Shown here piece after piece: positions 12,649 to 26,000 of a stretch of 64,000 nucleotides of DNA. The notes below the pieces were generated by a model. It did no database searches, had not been told where the DNA came from, and worked only from the letters and a program-made list of their open reading frames with translations. The DNA comes from Malurus cyaneus samueli (lineage: Eukaryota > Chordata > Aves > Passeriformes > Maluridae). How positions within the stretch are numbered: position 1 is the first letter of the stretch; every line of letters starts with the position of its first letter. The position numbers and the translations under genes are program-made. The DNA is taken from assembly GCA_009741485.1 (NCBI GenBank), contig CM019236.1:55805818-55869817 (forward strand), written 5' to 3'.

Positions 12649-13024
12649 TGTCCTGGTTCTGGCCAGGACAGGTTAACTTTTGCAGCTGCAGGGAGGGACA
12701 AGACCAGGGCCCCAAGGCTGTTCTATGCCACCTCTTGCCGTGTGCAGCCGAGTCACCTCTTTTTTCTGGTTTGCCTAAATGTGCAGTTGGGTGACATCGG
12801 GATCCACACGGTGAGCACACACATGTGAATTGTTTGCCTTCTTGTTCTTATTTCATTGCTGTTTCCTGTAAACTGTTATCTCAGCCTGTGATCTTAATCT
12901 GTTTCTGCCTTCAAGTCTCTTCTCTGTCCCACCACAGGGGGAGAGGAACAGTAAGAGAGTGGCCTATGGTCGGGATGTTTTCTGGGAATTCTTAATGGGG
13001 GAGTACCATCCCCAAACCATGACA
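12649..13024 (+). mobile_element. solo ERV long terminal repeat inserted in CR1
   Basis: This is a 376-bp element bounded by TG (tgtcctggttctggccagga) and CA (catccccaaaccatgaca), the canonical LTR ends. The end sequence and the internal 'aaactgttatctcag' stretch fit avian endogenous retrovirus LTRs in the plus orientation. It sits exactly within a CR1 ORF2 copy. The 5 bases before it (gacct) and the 5 after it (gaact) match at 4 of 5 positions, consistent with a slightly mutated 5-bp target-site duplication typical of ERVL-type integration. No internal gag, pol or env sequence is present, so it is a solo LTR left by LTR-LTR recombination. No convincing TATA box was seen. Confidence 0.85.
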
Positions 13025-13210
13025 GAACTTTTGAAGAAGGGCCAGTAAATCAGGAAGGATACAAGAATACTGCTAGGTCATGGAGAGAGAACTCAGTCTG
13101 GTTGCTGATATGAAAGATAATAAAGGTGTTTTTGTAAATAACAAAAACACAACAAAATAAGAACTAAGGGAAATCTTCATCCTTTGTTGGATGCGGGAGA
13201 CAACACTGTC
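13025..13210 (+). mobile_element. CR1 LINE ORF2 fragment, part 2
   Basis: Directly after the LTR the sequence gaacttttgaagaagggccag resumes the CR1 coding line (Leu-Trp/Leu-Lys-Lys-Gly-Gln). It is followed by aggatacaag and later by ggaaatcttcatcctttgttggatgc, matching CR1 'NLHPLLDA'. It is the continuation of 12400-12648 and fixes the insertion point of the LTR. Several frameshifts make it non-coding. Similarity fades after about 13210. Confidence 0.78.
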
Positions 13211-16200
13211 ATGAGCTGTCATGCTGTTAGACCAGCTTGATGTAATTAAAGGGGGATTTGATGAATTTGGTAAAAGACTTAAGATGTGTTCAGGGTTTCA
13301 AGACCCTTTAAACCCTCCAACATTTATAACTTTGCACAAAGTATAATATAACATTGCACAAAGAGGATGTTTCTTTTGAGGAGTATGATGTCTATCACAA
13401 GCCCAGGATTGTCCAAGACAGAGGAATATGAGTGATCTTTGTAAATGACAGGTAGAGATAATCAGTTCAATACTCACAAAAAATTCCTCAAATTTTCTCC
13501 TGGATTCTCTTTGACTCTTGGTGTTTCAACTGTACATTTTGGGCAATCTGAAAATGTTCATAGTAAGATGGAGACAGTATCATCATTCTCTCGTGCTGAA
13601 AGCCTTGATGTGAAATAATCCTCTCTTTTAACTTGGATATATGAATTCATTGAGTGGACAGAAATAATGAGGGTGAAAAAGCTACCAGTACAGCAGCAAA
13701 TTTTAAATTGTATGCATGAAAGAATTTCTGAGAATTAATAGCATGGAATACATCAGGATTGTTTTGTTGTCCTTCCTGTTATGAAAAGACAAGAAGCCAT
13801 TGTAGGTGAGATTGTCTGGTTTCCCGTACTATATATTACAGCTTAGATTTGGCATTCCCCAGATAATTTTTGCTCACAGCAATTGTACTGAATGTAGGAT
13901 AAAGTGCTTTTTAAATTTCTTTTTGAAGCTTACATTTACTGAAACCCTAGAAAAGCCTTTGTGCCATTCTCATACTCCTTCAAAAGGATGTTTCATATTT
14001 CTGTGTTAAGTCAACTAAGAAAATACTTGGAATTTTTCTCAGGCAGATGCCTTTCTCAAGCAATTTGATCCATTGTCATCTGATCCTGGCCAAGGCCTTT
14101 CTGCCCCAAATGTGATAAAGAATGAATCAATATTCCTTTAGATGGAAAGAAAATTTCATGTAGGCAAATTTTCACCGCTTAAAAGGTGAACAAATTAAGT
14201 CCAAATAGCAATGCTATTTACAGTTTAATTAACAAGTAGGAAAAATGTGCTAATGAATTAAAGTAACAGCTTTTTATATTGACACATACAGAACAGTTAG
14301 TAACTTGTTCCCATATTTCCTGTTAGAATCACAAAAAAAAATCATATAGATCTTGGTAATTAATTTGCTGAGTTCTAAACTGTGCTTTTAAAAGTTAAAT
14401 TTATAAAATTTGCATATGTTTTATATAGATTTTGTATCAGTTAAGAAAATTAACAGCATAATAGGATACCATTAGATGTAATACAATAAGCAGATCACTT
14501 TTCTGGTATTAAAAACTCATTAGACTGAAGCAATGGCTTCTTTAATTGGCCAATTAAGTTAGATACATAATGGGAATGAGCATGGTCCAGAAACCTGAAA
14601 GGTATTAGGCACTGTTTGATTTGAAGGTGTTTGGGGCTCTGCTATTCATTCATACCCTTATCTTTAGATTATTGTACTTTATGTTCTAGGTTTTCTGGTT
14701 TTCATATAATTCAAAAGAAGTAAAGTATTTATTATATTTGGGAGATTATATTGGTATTTCCCATAAAATCCAGATAAATGTTTTACACAGAATTCTGCTC
14801 TGGACCTTAATTTTTTGCCTCTTTTCTCATCCTCTTGAATTCGGCTGTATATGAAAAAGAAAAAAAAATTAATTTTCACTTGCATCACTTCAGTATCTAG
14901 TCACAAAAATGTTTATGTAAGAAAAAGAAGTGAGAATGAGTGACAGGACCAGGAGGTGCTGTAGTACTTCTGCAGTGTGCTGGTTTTAAAAAGTCCTGAG
15001 TGAATGGCCTGAGCTGCAAGACCTCAATTCAAGGTTAAAATTTATTCAATTTTACTTATATTTTGGCACAGCTCCTGCTGTCTCAAAAGGCTTTCCCTGC
15101 CAATTACAAGTGTTGTTTTTTTTGAGATGTTCTGCAGGACTTTATCTTTTTGAAGACATAGCAAAAACTTCTATAGATAATTAATATTTGGAAGCCATCT
15201 CATATATTTTAAACTGCCTTTCATTGTATTAAAAGAATTGTACTCACACAATGAGAGCAGAACAGCATCATGTGATGAATATGCAGAGTTTCTTTCTTCT
15301 CTAATGGCTATTAATGCTCTAGTGATCACCTTTAAATAAAAAAACTAAAGCACTCAGAAAGCGAGTTTTTTTAATATTTTCATAAATCAAAAATTATCTT
15401 TCAAAATATTTTGTGCTGTGTCTGCATGTGAGTTTATTTGTACTTCTAGAATAGGTTGGAAGGACAGATCTGCAAGGTGTGTAAAAAAAACAGATCTGCA
15501 AGGTTGGAAAAACAGATCTGCTGTGCCAAGAATGCCTGTCCGTCTATTGTGCCTTTTCAACAAGGAGACTCTTATTTCCTTTTTGTTTTATCAGCTACAT
15601 TTATATGCTCAGGGCTCTCTATATAGCATTTTCAACAATGTCTTCTGTCAATGATGAATTATTTTATACCATCTGGATGCATTCACTACATATGAATTCA
15701 ATGCATAACTTTAATGCAGAAATAGCAAATCCCTTCAGGAACAGTTCTGTAAAGAAAATATAAGTTCTCCACTCTCCTCTCTATCAGTTTGTGATTATTT
15801 TCAATGTTTAAGTTAAACTGAAAATTGTACAGAAACTGTCTTCCTATCTGTTGTGAAAAAAAGCCACTGATATAACTTGAAGAGTAATTGAGGGATCCGC
15901 TTGATTATTGAGTTTGGAGGGGAGAATCTTGTACTCAGTCAAGAGTAAATTTTTCTTGTGAAAAGACATCTCAGTAAGTGGCAAAAATTTCAGCAAGGTC
16001 TTTGTGGTTTAGTGTAAGATTATTACGAATATCTGAGAGGAACAATATGGTATCTCTGCCAGCTACAAATATGACTGTGGAGCTGGGAGTTACAAAGAAG
16101 TGCATGAGGAGACACAATATCTCAAGAAGAAGCTTCAAATAAGGTTATACAAATGACTTGTATAGTCCTCTGCATATGACAATATATAGCAGCTTTTCAT

Positions 16201-18679
16201 GGTAGCTGGTTATGGGGTGGTTTCTGTCTGACATATTCACAGATTATTGGAGCAATTTAAAAAGCAGCTCAAATTTATCCACAAATTTAAATAATTTCCT
16301 TGGGACTTTGTATTTTTGTTGAGAGATGGTTAAGTCATGATTTGCCTTATGATGGAATAACAAATTAAAAATAAATTTCAATAAATGGACAAGTAGAGAA
16401 TCTAGTTTAACAACTGTAATAGTTATTCAGCAAGTGTCCTATTAAAATGATCTCAGTTTTTTTTCAGTACAGGTTATAATCCAGATAGCTACTTCTTTAA
16501 AAGTTGTGGTTTGACCCATAATTATTAATTTACATTATGTCACATCGTGTGGTTAAAATTCACCATTTTAATCAGAAGGTTCACACCAGGTATTCCAGAG
16601 ATAGAAATGCACAAGTTAACAAGATACAATAAAACAGAAGCTCAGTGAGAAGCTGGTTTGGACAACACATACTAAGACATTTTTATTAAGAAAATTGTAA
16701 ATTGCAGGGGTGTGGTTACCATGGGAATCCTCTGAATCTTCTTCCTTTTCAAATAGAAAACTTTGCCTTTCCTCTCTATGAAGACAAAAGACTCCTCATG
16801 GCTTTTAGTTGCTTGTTACATTTAAGAAATGATCCTAAAATTCTGTGAATAAATGCAAATTTAATTCAGTGATATTATCCTGAAATACCCTCTGACAAGT
16901 TACTCTGTGCTTGAACTCTTGCTTTATTCTAATGCAGACGGAGATAAATAGTGATGATGTTATATGGACTTGTTTTGTGTCGAAGAAAGTCCTTTAATTT
17001 ATATATATGTCTAACACAATGTTCTTCAGGAAATCTTGGGGACGTCTTGTGGATTGTTTTGAATATTTTTGCAGGCCAGGTGAAAAAGTGTAAAATAAGT
17101 TATGAACATTTGTGTGTCTCTGACTAAATAAAATGGTATTTATGGCTCTCACACAATCAACATTTGCTTTTGTTCACACAGACCATCTTTATTATTCAGT
17201 TTGAAGATCCTGATAATAAACAAAATAATAGAACTTGCTATTTATTAGGCTAGATGACTGGAATTAACTGCTTTGCAAAGTCAATATTCAACTCACCAGA
17301 TGGGGACAGGAAAAACAAATATTGTTTCCTTAGGGGTCTCAGTTTTCCAGATAAGAGATCTCTCTCGGAAGAGTAAAGTAACTACCAGAACTGGAAGCAA
17401 TTTATCAGGGTAAACATAAAATTACTTTAAAAATTGTAAAATTATTGTTTGAACATTTGTTATCACTTCTGATTTTATTCACAGAGTAAATGGGATTTTT
17501 TTTCTCGAGGTAAATAATCCATAAAAATACCCTAAATCATTAGCTGAGGAAAAATACCTAGTCTTCATATATAATTTAATATTGTAATAATGTAGGCATT
17601 TATCCAATGATTAATTTGGCCTATGCATTAGATTATCTAAAGGCTGTTTTTAGACTTGTTTGTTAAAAACTATTAAATTAATATTGGTCATGTTTTAATA
17701 TTTTAGTTGCCTTTCTTGAATTTAGACTCTGGGACAAACCTGGTTCATTTTATATTAATATAAACAAGGATATCTAACAGTTTTCCAAGGCATTACTCAC
17801 ATGATTATGAAATTGTAAAAGTTATTCAACGTATTGGTAAATACAGCCTTTTTTTAATGGAAGTTAATAAGTCAGGACTGGCCAGTGTGATGTGTATTTC
17901 TGCTAGCTAAGGTTGCATCCTCAGCTTTAGTTTCAACGCTTCTGTAATCTCACATTTAATTCTTACCACGAAGCAAACACTACCTTGTCTCAAAACTCTT
18001 CTTTATTCTCACCCTTTCTCACCTCTTGCCATCAATATATCACCAGTGGAAAATCAATATTAATTTCAAAATACATGGAGCACCTGGGACTGCACAACAT
18101 GATACCACAGTTACACTGGATTACATTACCTCAGTGTTGCAGTATTTTTGTGGTAGTGGAAAAGTGTGTGAAATAATGTGTTTGAGACTTTTGTGTCTTC
18201 CACACACATGAGACCCTTTAATATCTTGCTTTTCCCCCAGCTCTGTGGTTCAGATCCCTACTCTAAGGATCAGGCCCTAAATAATAGACTTGCACTCAAT
18301 GCATGTATGAAATTGAAAACTTGCTTGGAGCTGAGAAAAAACCTGAAGACATGATTTTTGGAAAAGGCTGATATTTCATGTGTTTGGATTGCAACATCGA
18401 TATTGACTGATGAATATATTCTGCAAGACAGGCCGAGAAAGTTGTGGCTTATTATGGAGGTGAAGAGCTTATCTCCTTTCATTTTGCATCTCCTGTGTGT
18501 AACAAACCTATTTCTTCACTCTTTTTTGCTTTTTGTTCAGTGCTGAAATGAACTCATGCATTATCTTCTCTGTATTATGACTGATGCTTGCTCTTGATCT
18601 AATCCCCTGGTTTTCATTTTGAAGAGGTCTTAAGAATAAAATCTGCTTCCTTGCCTTGGGTTTGTCAGAGATTTGCAGT
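13211..18679. other. AT-rich DNA, no gene recognised
   Basis: No supported gene. Open frames are short and AT-driven. It contains a small local repeat (15462-15522) and many A- or T-rich runs. A short phrase near 18250 (ccctactctaaggatcaggccctaaa) resembles one near 10770 (ccctactaaggagcaggctctaaaa), possibly remnants of the same ancient repeat. Confidence 0.5.
15462..15522. repeat. three spaced copies of an acagatctgcaaggt unit
   Basis: The word acagatctgcaaggt occurs at about 15464 and 15490, and a truncated acagatctg at 15512, separated by A-rich spacers. Spacing is about 26 then 22 bases. It gives a 78-residue plus-strand frame with a repeated Asp/Thr-Asp-Leu-Gln-Gly-Trp-like motif, which is a by-product of the repeat. 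Confidence 0.7.
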
Positions 18680-21600
18680 CACATCTCAAGAACCTAAGAG
18701 ACTCACTTCATCCTAAAGAATTAAGTTGACCCAAAGAATAAAAGTAATGAGATGGGAGAGTGAACCTGTTACTTTATCTTGCATGTAAGCTAAAGTATGT
18801 GAGGTTACACATATCTTGAATAAAAATAAGAGGAATTTTGGAGTTGAAATTTGGACAATACCATGTGCTAAGAACATTGATACACACATAAGCATTAGAA
18901 GTTAACTACAAAAGATCCATTTTCTGGCCAAAGGAGTGGACAAACACAATTTAGCAATGAGCTGAATTGCAATGCAACACCAAATCTGACTTAGACCAAC
19001 CAACACTCCCTGATTCACGAAGAAAAGCAGAAAAAAGAGCTTCAGCTGCCCCAACCCTGCTCACCTGCACATCAAGGGAAAAGCACCTAGTGTGTCTCTC
19101 CTGCACCCTTTTCTGCACTGCAGAGCAAAAGTGGCTTTATTACTGATATGTCAAGCTTCAACAGCTGCTGTGCCAGCATCTCAGCTTGGAGCACTTGAGG
19201 AAGAAGCAGGAGGGAGAGCCAGAGGGGAAAGATAATCTCTGAAGTCACTTATTTTTCATTCATCTACTGGAAAAAAAAAAAAAAAAAAAAACAAACCACT
19301 TAGAAGAGTAATTTTAGCTTTCTGAACACCTTTCTATCTCTGCCTTCAAGCAGCTTTTTTTTCTCCCAAACACAAGCAGTATCTAACTCTTCTGTTCAAT
19401 TGCACGACTTGCACGTTTAGCAACTTTCTGTAATTAAAAAAAAAAATTCTGAGGAGCAGCAAAGCCCTAGAGCAGCAAAGTTGTACGGAACAGTCCCAAC
19501 AGGTAGTTCATCAAACCATCAAAGGGCTGCAAATGCTTGAAAAATCTGAGTAACTCATGTTTCTATACAAGTTTTCCCTGTAGTTATGAGCCTAATCAAC
19601 TTCTTAGTTAAGCAGCAGAGGCCATGCTCTCTTACTTTTACACGAGGTTTTAAGAATTTTGTGAGATTTGATTAGGATACAGCTTCATCAGCCAAAACAT
19701 ATTAACTACATCAAAACCAAGAAATTCCCAGTTATATCACGCACACTTAATTGTTGCTGTGCCTTTCCAGGGGATGCTTTTTACCCTTACATTCTTTCCA
19801 TCTGTTCACAAGTGACTCATTGCCCCACCATGAAAAGAGCTCACATTTATGCTCATGGATCCAAAGTTTTACCTGACCCATCTTTTCTTCTAAACAGAAG
19901 AATAGTTGTAGAAAGTTGCAACTTTCCCCGCTTTGAAGTATTGTCTATCACATATTTTTTTTCTGACTCAGAGTGATAGAACTAGGATAGACTATCCTAT
20001 TCCTACTCAGCAATCTCCATAAACATCTATATCTCAAACCACGTTCCTGAAGCAGCCTCTAGCTACCACAATTTTACTTGGTCTGACATCTTTGATAGCT
20101 GATCCATTCTATTGGCTCCTTGACACACCTGTGAGTTAACAAAGTTCCTCTTTCACCTTCTAAAATCTGTCGGGAGAGCCTACATGTGTATCTTGAAGTC
20201 ACTGCAAATTTCTCAAAAAGCAACACAATAAAAAATTAACAATAGTGTTGTTTGAATGTTTTATTTGAAAAATTGAAAAAAAAAATCTAATTTTTCTGAA
20301 TGACTGTTTTACTGAAAAGAATCAATCATTACGAGCGTTTACTATATTAGGGACTCAAATTGTGTTCCCATTTTGTTCATATATTATTCATATATCATAT
20401 ATTAAATATATATGTCAAAATTCCTACTCTAGCTGCACCTTGTTCAATGCAAGACAATTTTTCCTGCTGCAAGGCTGGTTTCTGTGACCATCATCCTTTA
20501 GGGACTGCAAATTAAGCATGGGATGCATTAAATGGGGTTTCCAATAATGTATTTCTCCAAGACTTAGGATATCTTTTTTTTACAAATTATTTGGAAAACG
20601 AAAAAAAAAAAACCAAAAAAAACAACCCTGCCATTCAAGAAGAAATGATTGTAAAATCAAAATAAATCATGTATCATATTTCAGTGGATTGAGATACTGA
20701 CCAGGTTGACAAATAATTGTGAGACACAGAGAAACAATGCTCACTGGCTTCAAGGTGAATGGTATGTTTCAAAAGCCTCTTATTATTATACCTGTTATTT
20801 CTCAAGTAAACATCTAGTTCAGGTTATTTGGGACATTTGGATTCTAAATAATGGGTCATTTCAAATAAATGGTCATTAAGCTCTGGCACTGGTAGATGTC
20901 ACAATCTCAAACATCAAGAATCAAGAATCAGAGAATGGTTTGTGTTGGAGAGAGCTAAAAGACCATCTTGTCCATCCATCTGCATGGGCAGGGACACCTG
21001 GATAGGACTTCGATCTTGAAAGCAAATTGATCAAAGCCACATCCAGCCTGTCTCAAACATTTCCAGAGACGGGACACCCACAACTTCTCTGGGCAGCCTG
21101 TTCTGAGGTCTCACCACTATCATAGAAAAGTATTTATTCTTTCTGTTTAATTTAAACCTACTCTCTTTCTGTTTAAAAATGTTCCCCCTTGTCCTGTCTC
21201 TACATGCCTTTGTACAAAATTCCTCTTCAGGTCTTTTCTAGGCAGACCCCTGTCAGTTCCTGGACGAGCTATGTGGTATCCCCATAGACTTCTCTTCTGC
21301 AGGCTGAAAAATTTCTTGACCTCTGTTCCAGCTCTCCACCTGGAGAAGAGCTCCAGCCCTGATCATCTTCATGATTCTCCTCTGCATTCCACTGCAGCAG
21401 GCTGATGTCCTTTCGACACTGGGAACTCAGCACTGCAGTTGGGGGCTGGCCAGAGCAGAGCAGAGCTGAGCAGAGCAGCACAATCCCTCCCTCCATTGCT
21501 GTCCACACTGCTTTGGATGCAGCCAGGACACGTTTGGCTTCCTGGGATGTGAGCACACATCGCAGGCCTCTCAATGGGCGCCTCTCAATGACAAAACACC

Positions 21601-22384
21601 CACAAGTCCATTTAATCCATTCTCCATCATGATCTCCCTATGGTCCCACCTCTCCAGCTTGTCAAGGTCCCTCTGGATGCCATCCTTTCCCTCAGCATGT
21701 CACCTGGACAATTCAGCTGGATGCCATCTGCAAACTTGTTGAGCATGCCTCAGTGCCTCTATCCGTGTCATGACAAAGATGTTTAACAGCACTGTTGTCT
21801 CCAGCTCCTGAGGAATACCACTTTTTATCAGATTTTGAATACTGAATTATCACTTTTACATATACAAAAATGAAATTTATTTCTTTCCTTTTTACTTCTC
21901 TATGAAGTTTTCTAAACCATGTGACAATTCTGCAACTGGGGCAGCATAAATGCTAAAATTTTATCTATAATTGTTCCAACTGAAAGAATTTCTAAATATT
22001 TGTATACACAATTAATCATGTCTCAATGCTGATTAAACAGCTGCATACCAAAAATACAGAAAATTAATAGCTTTATGCAAGTTATACCACATTGGGCAAC
22101 ACACTGCATTATAACAAAACATGAACAGCCCAGATCCCAAAAGTTTATACACTTTAATGTCAGGTGAGGCAATAGATCTGGAACAGAGGGGCACAGAGGT
22201 GTGCAAGAACACACACATCCCCCTTTTGCACTGCGTGGAAATCTTCTAGTAATCTGGTAACTATCTTCTTTTAACTTTTGTGAAAAAATTCCTTGCTCGA
22301 TGCCCACCCCATACAATCCAGTCCTGACAACTCTGCTGCACAGTGTAATTCCAATGAGGAATCCAGACCATTCTTTGGTTGTGT
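18680..22384 (+). repeat. direct duplication, copy A (about 3.7 kb)
   Basis: Starting at cacatctcaag, this segment is nearly identical to 23091-26820 in the same orientation. It runs to gaatccagacca...ttggtt, just before a 25-N gap. Differences are dominated by single-base or few-base gaps, often at homopolymers (gtgaacctg versus gtgaaacctg, taagaacattg versus taagaaacattg), with few substitutions. It contains a CR1 fragment at 20913-21826. No gene is recognised. Its A-rich runs (19271-19291, 19435-19446) are shared with copy B. The indel bias and the adjacent gap suggest an unpolished, falsely duplicated contig end rather than two genomic copies. Confidence 0.9.
20913..21826 (-). mobile_element. 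CR1 LINE fragment (inside copy A)
   Basis: The plus strand begins catcaagaatcaagaatcagagaatgg, an indel-damaged form of the antisense CR1 3' terminus. It proceeds through gggacacccacaacttctctgggcagcctg, cttcatgattctcctctgca and finally tgccatctgcaaacttgttgagcatg...gacaaagatgtttaacagcact...ctgaggaatacca, the antisense order expected for CR1 reverse-transcriptase C-terminal region and 3' end. A local agagcagagctgagcagagcagca run lies in the middle. The minus-strand frame 21269-21574 is a decayed piece of the element, not a host gene. Confidence 0.88.
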
Positions 22385-22409
22385 NNNNNNNNNNNNNNNN
22401 NNNNNNNNN
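22385..22409. other. assembly gap (25 N)
   Basis: Exactly 25 N separate the end of copy A from the left arm of the inverted repeat. A fixed-length run marks a gap of unknown size. The sequence just left of it (ttctttggttgtgt) is a degraded version of copy B's ttttcttggttagttc, typical of a low-quality contig end. The minus-strand open frame crossing it (22023-22436) has no meaning. Confidence 0.99.
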
Positions 22410-23082
22410 TCTGTGTGCCATTAGTATTTGCAACACAACATATCACCTTAATGGGTAGCTTTCTTTGATATACATTTTAGATCTGAGGCTGTGCAGCAGA
22501 AAACCTTGCTAAGGATTGTGACTTTTAGCAAGTTTGTGACAAAAGCCCATGGTAGAGCACAGACAGTCATGGTACTGTAAGCATCTCTGGTACAGCCAGG
22601 CTCCATCACAGCAACGAGAGAAGAGGTTCTCAGATTCTTTCCATCGGGGAAGAAGGAAGCTCTTTGCAGGCTCCAGGAGACACACAACACCTCAAGGGAA
22701 GTTATTTCTTACTGTTTAACCGAGAACACAATACAGCAATAAAACTGGAACAGCATTTTGTGGCTAATACAGATCGTGGTACTAAACTACAGAGATCTCA
22801 GCTTGTCTTCTCACCAGTTTTCACTTGCCTGAAGCTGCACTGGCACAGAGTGAACCCATGTCTATGCCAGCACTTTCAGCTCAACAGCTAACTACTGCAG
22901 AGCACAGCATGCTAGCTAAACTGTGAAATAATTAGTTGGGGACATGCAGACTGGCAGCCTTGCTTGTGTAAAAGTATAACCCACTAATTCACCTACCAAA
23001 TGAGCATTAAGCTGCTTATTTATAGGCTGTTTAGAATAATGTTAAACATTTGACTCAAAGGAGTTACACTGCTTCATTTTGT
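22410..23082 (+). repeat. inverted repeat, left arm (about 0.67 kb)
   Basis: From tctgtgtgccattag to gcttcattttgt this segment is the reverse complement of 27028-27700, again with scattered indels (for example ctaatacagatcg versus the partner's ctaataacagatcg). Its right end abuts copy B by way of ttattgcat. The content is not recognised. It is GC-moderate, with short open frames but no protein similarity I can see. Confidence 0.88.
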
Positions 23083-23090
23083 TATTGCAT

Positions 23091-26000
23091 CACATCTCAA
23101 GACACCTAAGAGACTCACTTCATCCTAAAGAATTAAGTTGACCCAAAGAAATAAAAGTAAATGAGATGGGAGAGTGAAACCTGTTACTTTATCTTGCATG
23201 TAAGCTAAAGTATGTGAGGTTACACATATCTTGGAATAAAAATAAGAGGAATTTTGGAGTTGAAATTTGGACAATACCATGTGCTAAGAAACATTGATAC
23301 ACACATAAGCATTAGAAGTTAACTACAAAAAGATCCATTTTCTGGCCAAAGGAGTGGACAAACACAATTTAGCAATGAGCTGAATTGCAATGCAACACCA
23401 AATCTGACTTAGACCAACCAACACTCCCTGATTCACGAAGAAAAGCAGAAAAAAGAGCTTCAGCTGCCCAACCCCTGCTCACCTGCACATCAAGGGAAAA
23501 AGCACCTAGTGTGTCTCTCCTGCACCCTTTTCTGCACTGCAGAGCAAAAGTGGCTTTATTACTGATATGTCAAGCTTCAACAGCTGCTGTGCCAGCATCT
23601 CAGCTTGGAGCACTTGAGGAAGAAGCAGGAGGGAGAGCCAGAGGGGAAAGATAATCTCTGAAGTCACTTATTTTTCATTCATCTCACTGGAAAAAAAAAA
23701 AAAACAAAAAAAAACAAACCACTTAGAGAGTAATTTTAGCTTCTGAACACCTTTCTATCTCTGCCTTCAAGCAGCCTTTTTTTTCTCCCAAACACAAAGC
23801 AGTATCTAACTCCTTCTGTTCAATTGCACAGCACCTACTGCACCGTTTAGCAACTATTCTGTAATTAAAAAAAAAAAAATTCTGAGGAGCAGCAAAGCCC
23901 TAGAGCAGCAAAGTTGTACGGAACAGTCACCAACAGGTAGTTCATCAAACCATCAAAGGGCTGCAAATGCTTGAAAAATCTGAGTAACTCATGTTTCTAT
24001 ACAAGTTTTCCCTGTAGTTATGAGCCTAATCAACTTCTTAGTTAAGCAGCAGAGGCCATGCTCTCTTACTTTTACACGAGGTTTTAAGAATTTTGTGAGA
24101 TTTGATTAGGATACAGCTTCATCAGCCAAAACATATTAACTACATCAAAACCAAGAAATTCCCAGTTCATCACGCACACTTAATTGTTGCTGTGCCTTTC
24201 CAGGGGATGCTTTTTACCCTTACATTCTTTCCATCTGTTCACACAAGTGACTCATTGCCCCACCATGAAAAGAGCTCACATTTATGCTCATGGATCCAAA
24301 GTTTTACCTGACCCATCTTTTCTTCTAAACAGAAGAATAGTTGTAGAAAGTTGCAACTTTCCCCGCTTTGAAGTATTGTCTATCACATATTATTTTTCTG
24401 ACTCAGAGTGATAGAACTAGGATAGACTATCCTATTCCTACTCAGCAATCTCCATAAACATCTATATCTCAAACCACGTTCCTGAAGCAGCCTCTAGCTA
24501 CCACAATTTTACTTGGTCTGACATCTTTGATAGCTGATCCATTCTATTGGCTCCTTGACACACCTGTGAGTTAACAAAGTTCCTCTTTCACCCTTCTAAA
24601 ATCTGTCCCTGGGAGAGCCTACATGTGTATCCTGAAGTCACTGCAAATTTCTCAAAAAAGCAACACAATAACAAAATTAACAATAGTGTTGTTTTGTTGG
24701 GATGTTTTATTTGAAAAATTGAAAAAAAAAATCTAATTTTTCTGAATGAACTGTTTTACTGAAAAAGAATCAATCATTACAGAGCGTTTACTATATTAGG
24801 GACTCAAAATTGTGTTCCCATTTTTTGTTCATATATTATTCATATATCATATATTAAATATATATGTCAAAATTCCTACTCTAGCTGCACCTTGTTCAAT
24901 GCAAGACAATTTTTCCTGCTGCAAGGCTGGTTTCTGTGACCATCATCCTTTAGGGACTGCAAATTAAGCATGGGATGCATTAAATGGGGTTTCCAATAAT
25001 GTATTTCTCCAAGACTTAGGATATCTTTTTTTTACAAATTATTTGGAAAACGAAAAAAAAAAAACCAAAAAAAACAACCCTGCCATTCAAAGAAATGATT
25101 AAAATCAAAATAAACATGTATCATATTTCAGTGGATTGAGATACTGACCAGGTTGACAAATAATTGTGAGACACAGAGAAACAATGCTCACTGGCTTCAA
25201 GGTGAATGGTATGTTTCAAAAGCCTCTTATTATTATACCTGTTATTTCTCAAGTAAACATCTAGTTCAGGTTATTTGGGACATTTGGATTCTAAAATAAT
25301 GGGTCATATTCAAATAAATGGTCATTAAGCTCTTGGCACTGGTAGATGTCACAATCTCAAACATCATAGAATCATAGAATCAGAGAATGGTTTGTGTTTG
25401 AGAGAGCTAAAGACCATCTTGTCCATCCCCATCTGCCATGGGCAGGGACACCTGGATAGGACTTCGATCTTGAAAGCAAATTGATCAAAGCCACATCCAG
25501 CCTGTCTCAAACATTTCCAGAGACGGGACACCCACAACTTCTCTGGGCAGCCTGTCTGAGGTCTCAACTATCATAGAAATATTTTATTCTTCTGTTAATT
25601 AAACTACTCTCTTTCTGTTTAAAAATGTCCCCCTTGTCCTGTTCTACATGCCTTTGTACAAAATTCCTCTTCAGGTCTTTTCTAGGCAGACCCCTGTCAG
25701 TTCCTGGACGAGCTATGTGGTATCCCCATAGACTTCTCTTCTGCAGGCTGAAAAATTTCTTGACCTCTGTTCCAGCTCTCCACCTGGAGAAGAGCTCCAG
25801 CCCTGATCATCTTCATGATTCTCCTCTGCATTCACTGCAGCAGGCTGATGTCCTTTCGACACTGGGAACTCAGCACTGCAGTTGGGGCTGGCCAGAGCAG
25901 AGCAGAGCTGAGCAGAGCAGCACATCCCCTCCCTCCATTGCTGTCCACACTGCTTTGGATGCAGCCCAGGACACGTTTGGCTCTCTGGGATGTGAGCACA

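Noticed and set aside
22023..22436. 137-residue minus-strand frame
   Set aside because: Runs through the N gap, so its continuity is imaginary. It falls in a region of uncertain assembly.
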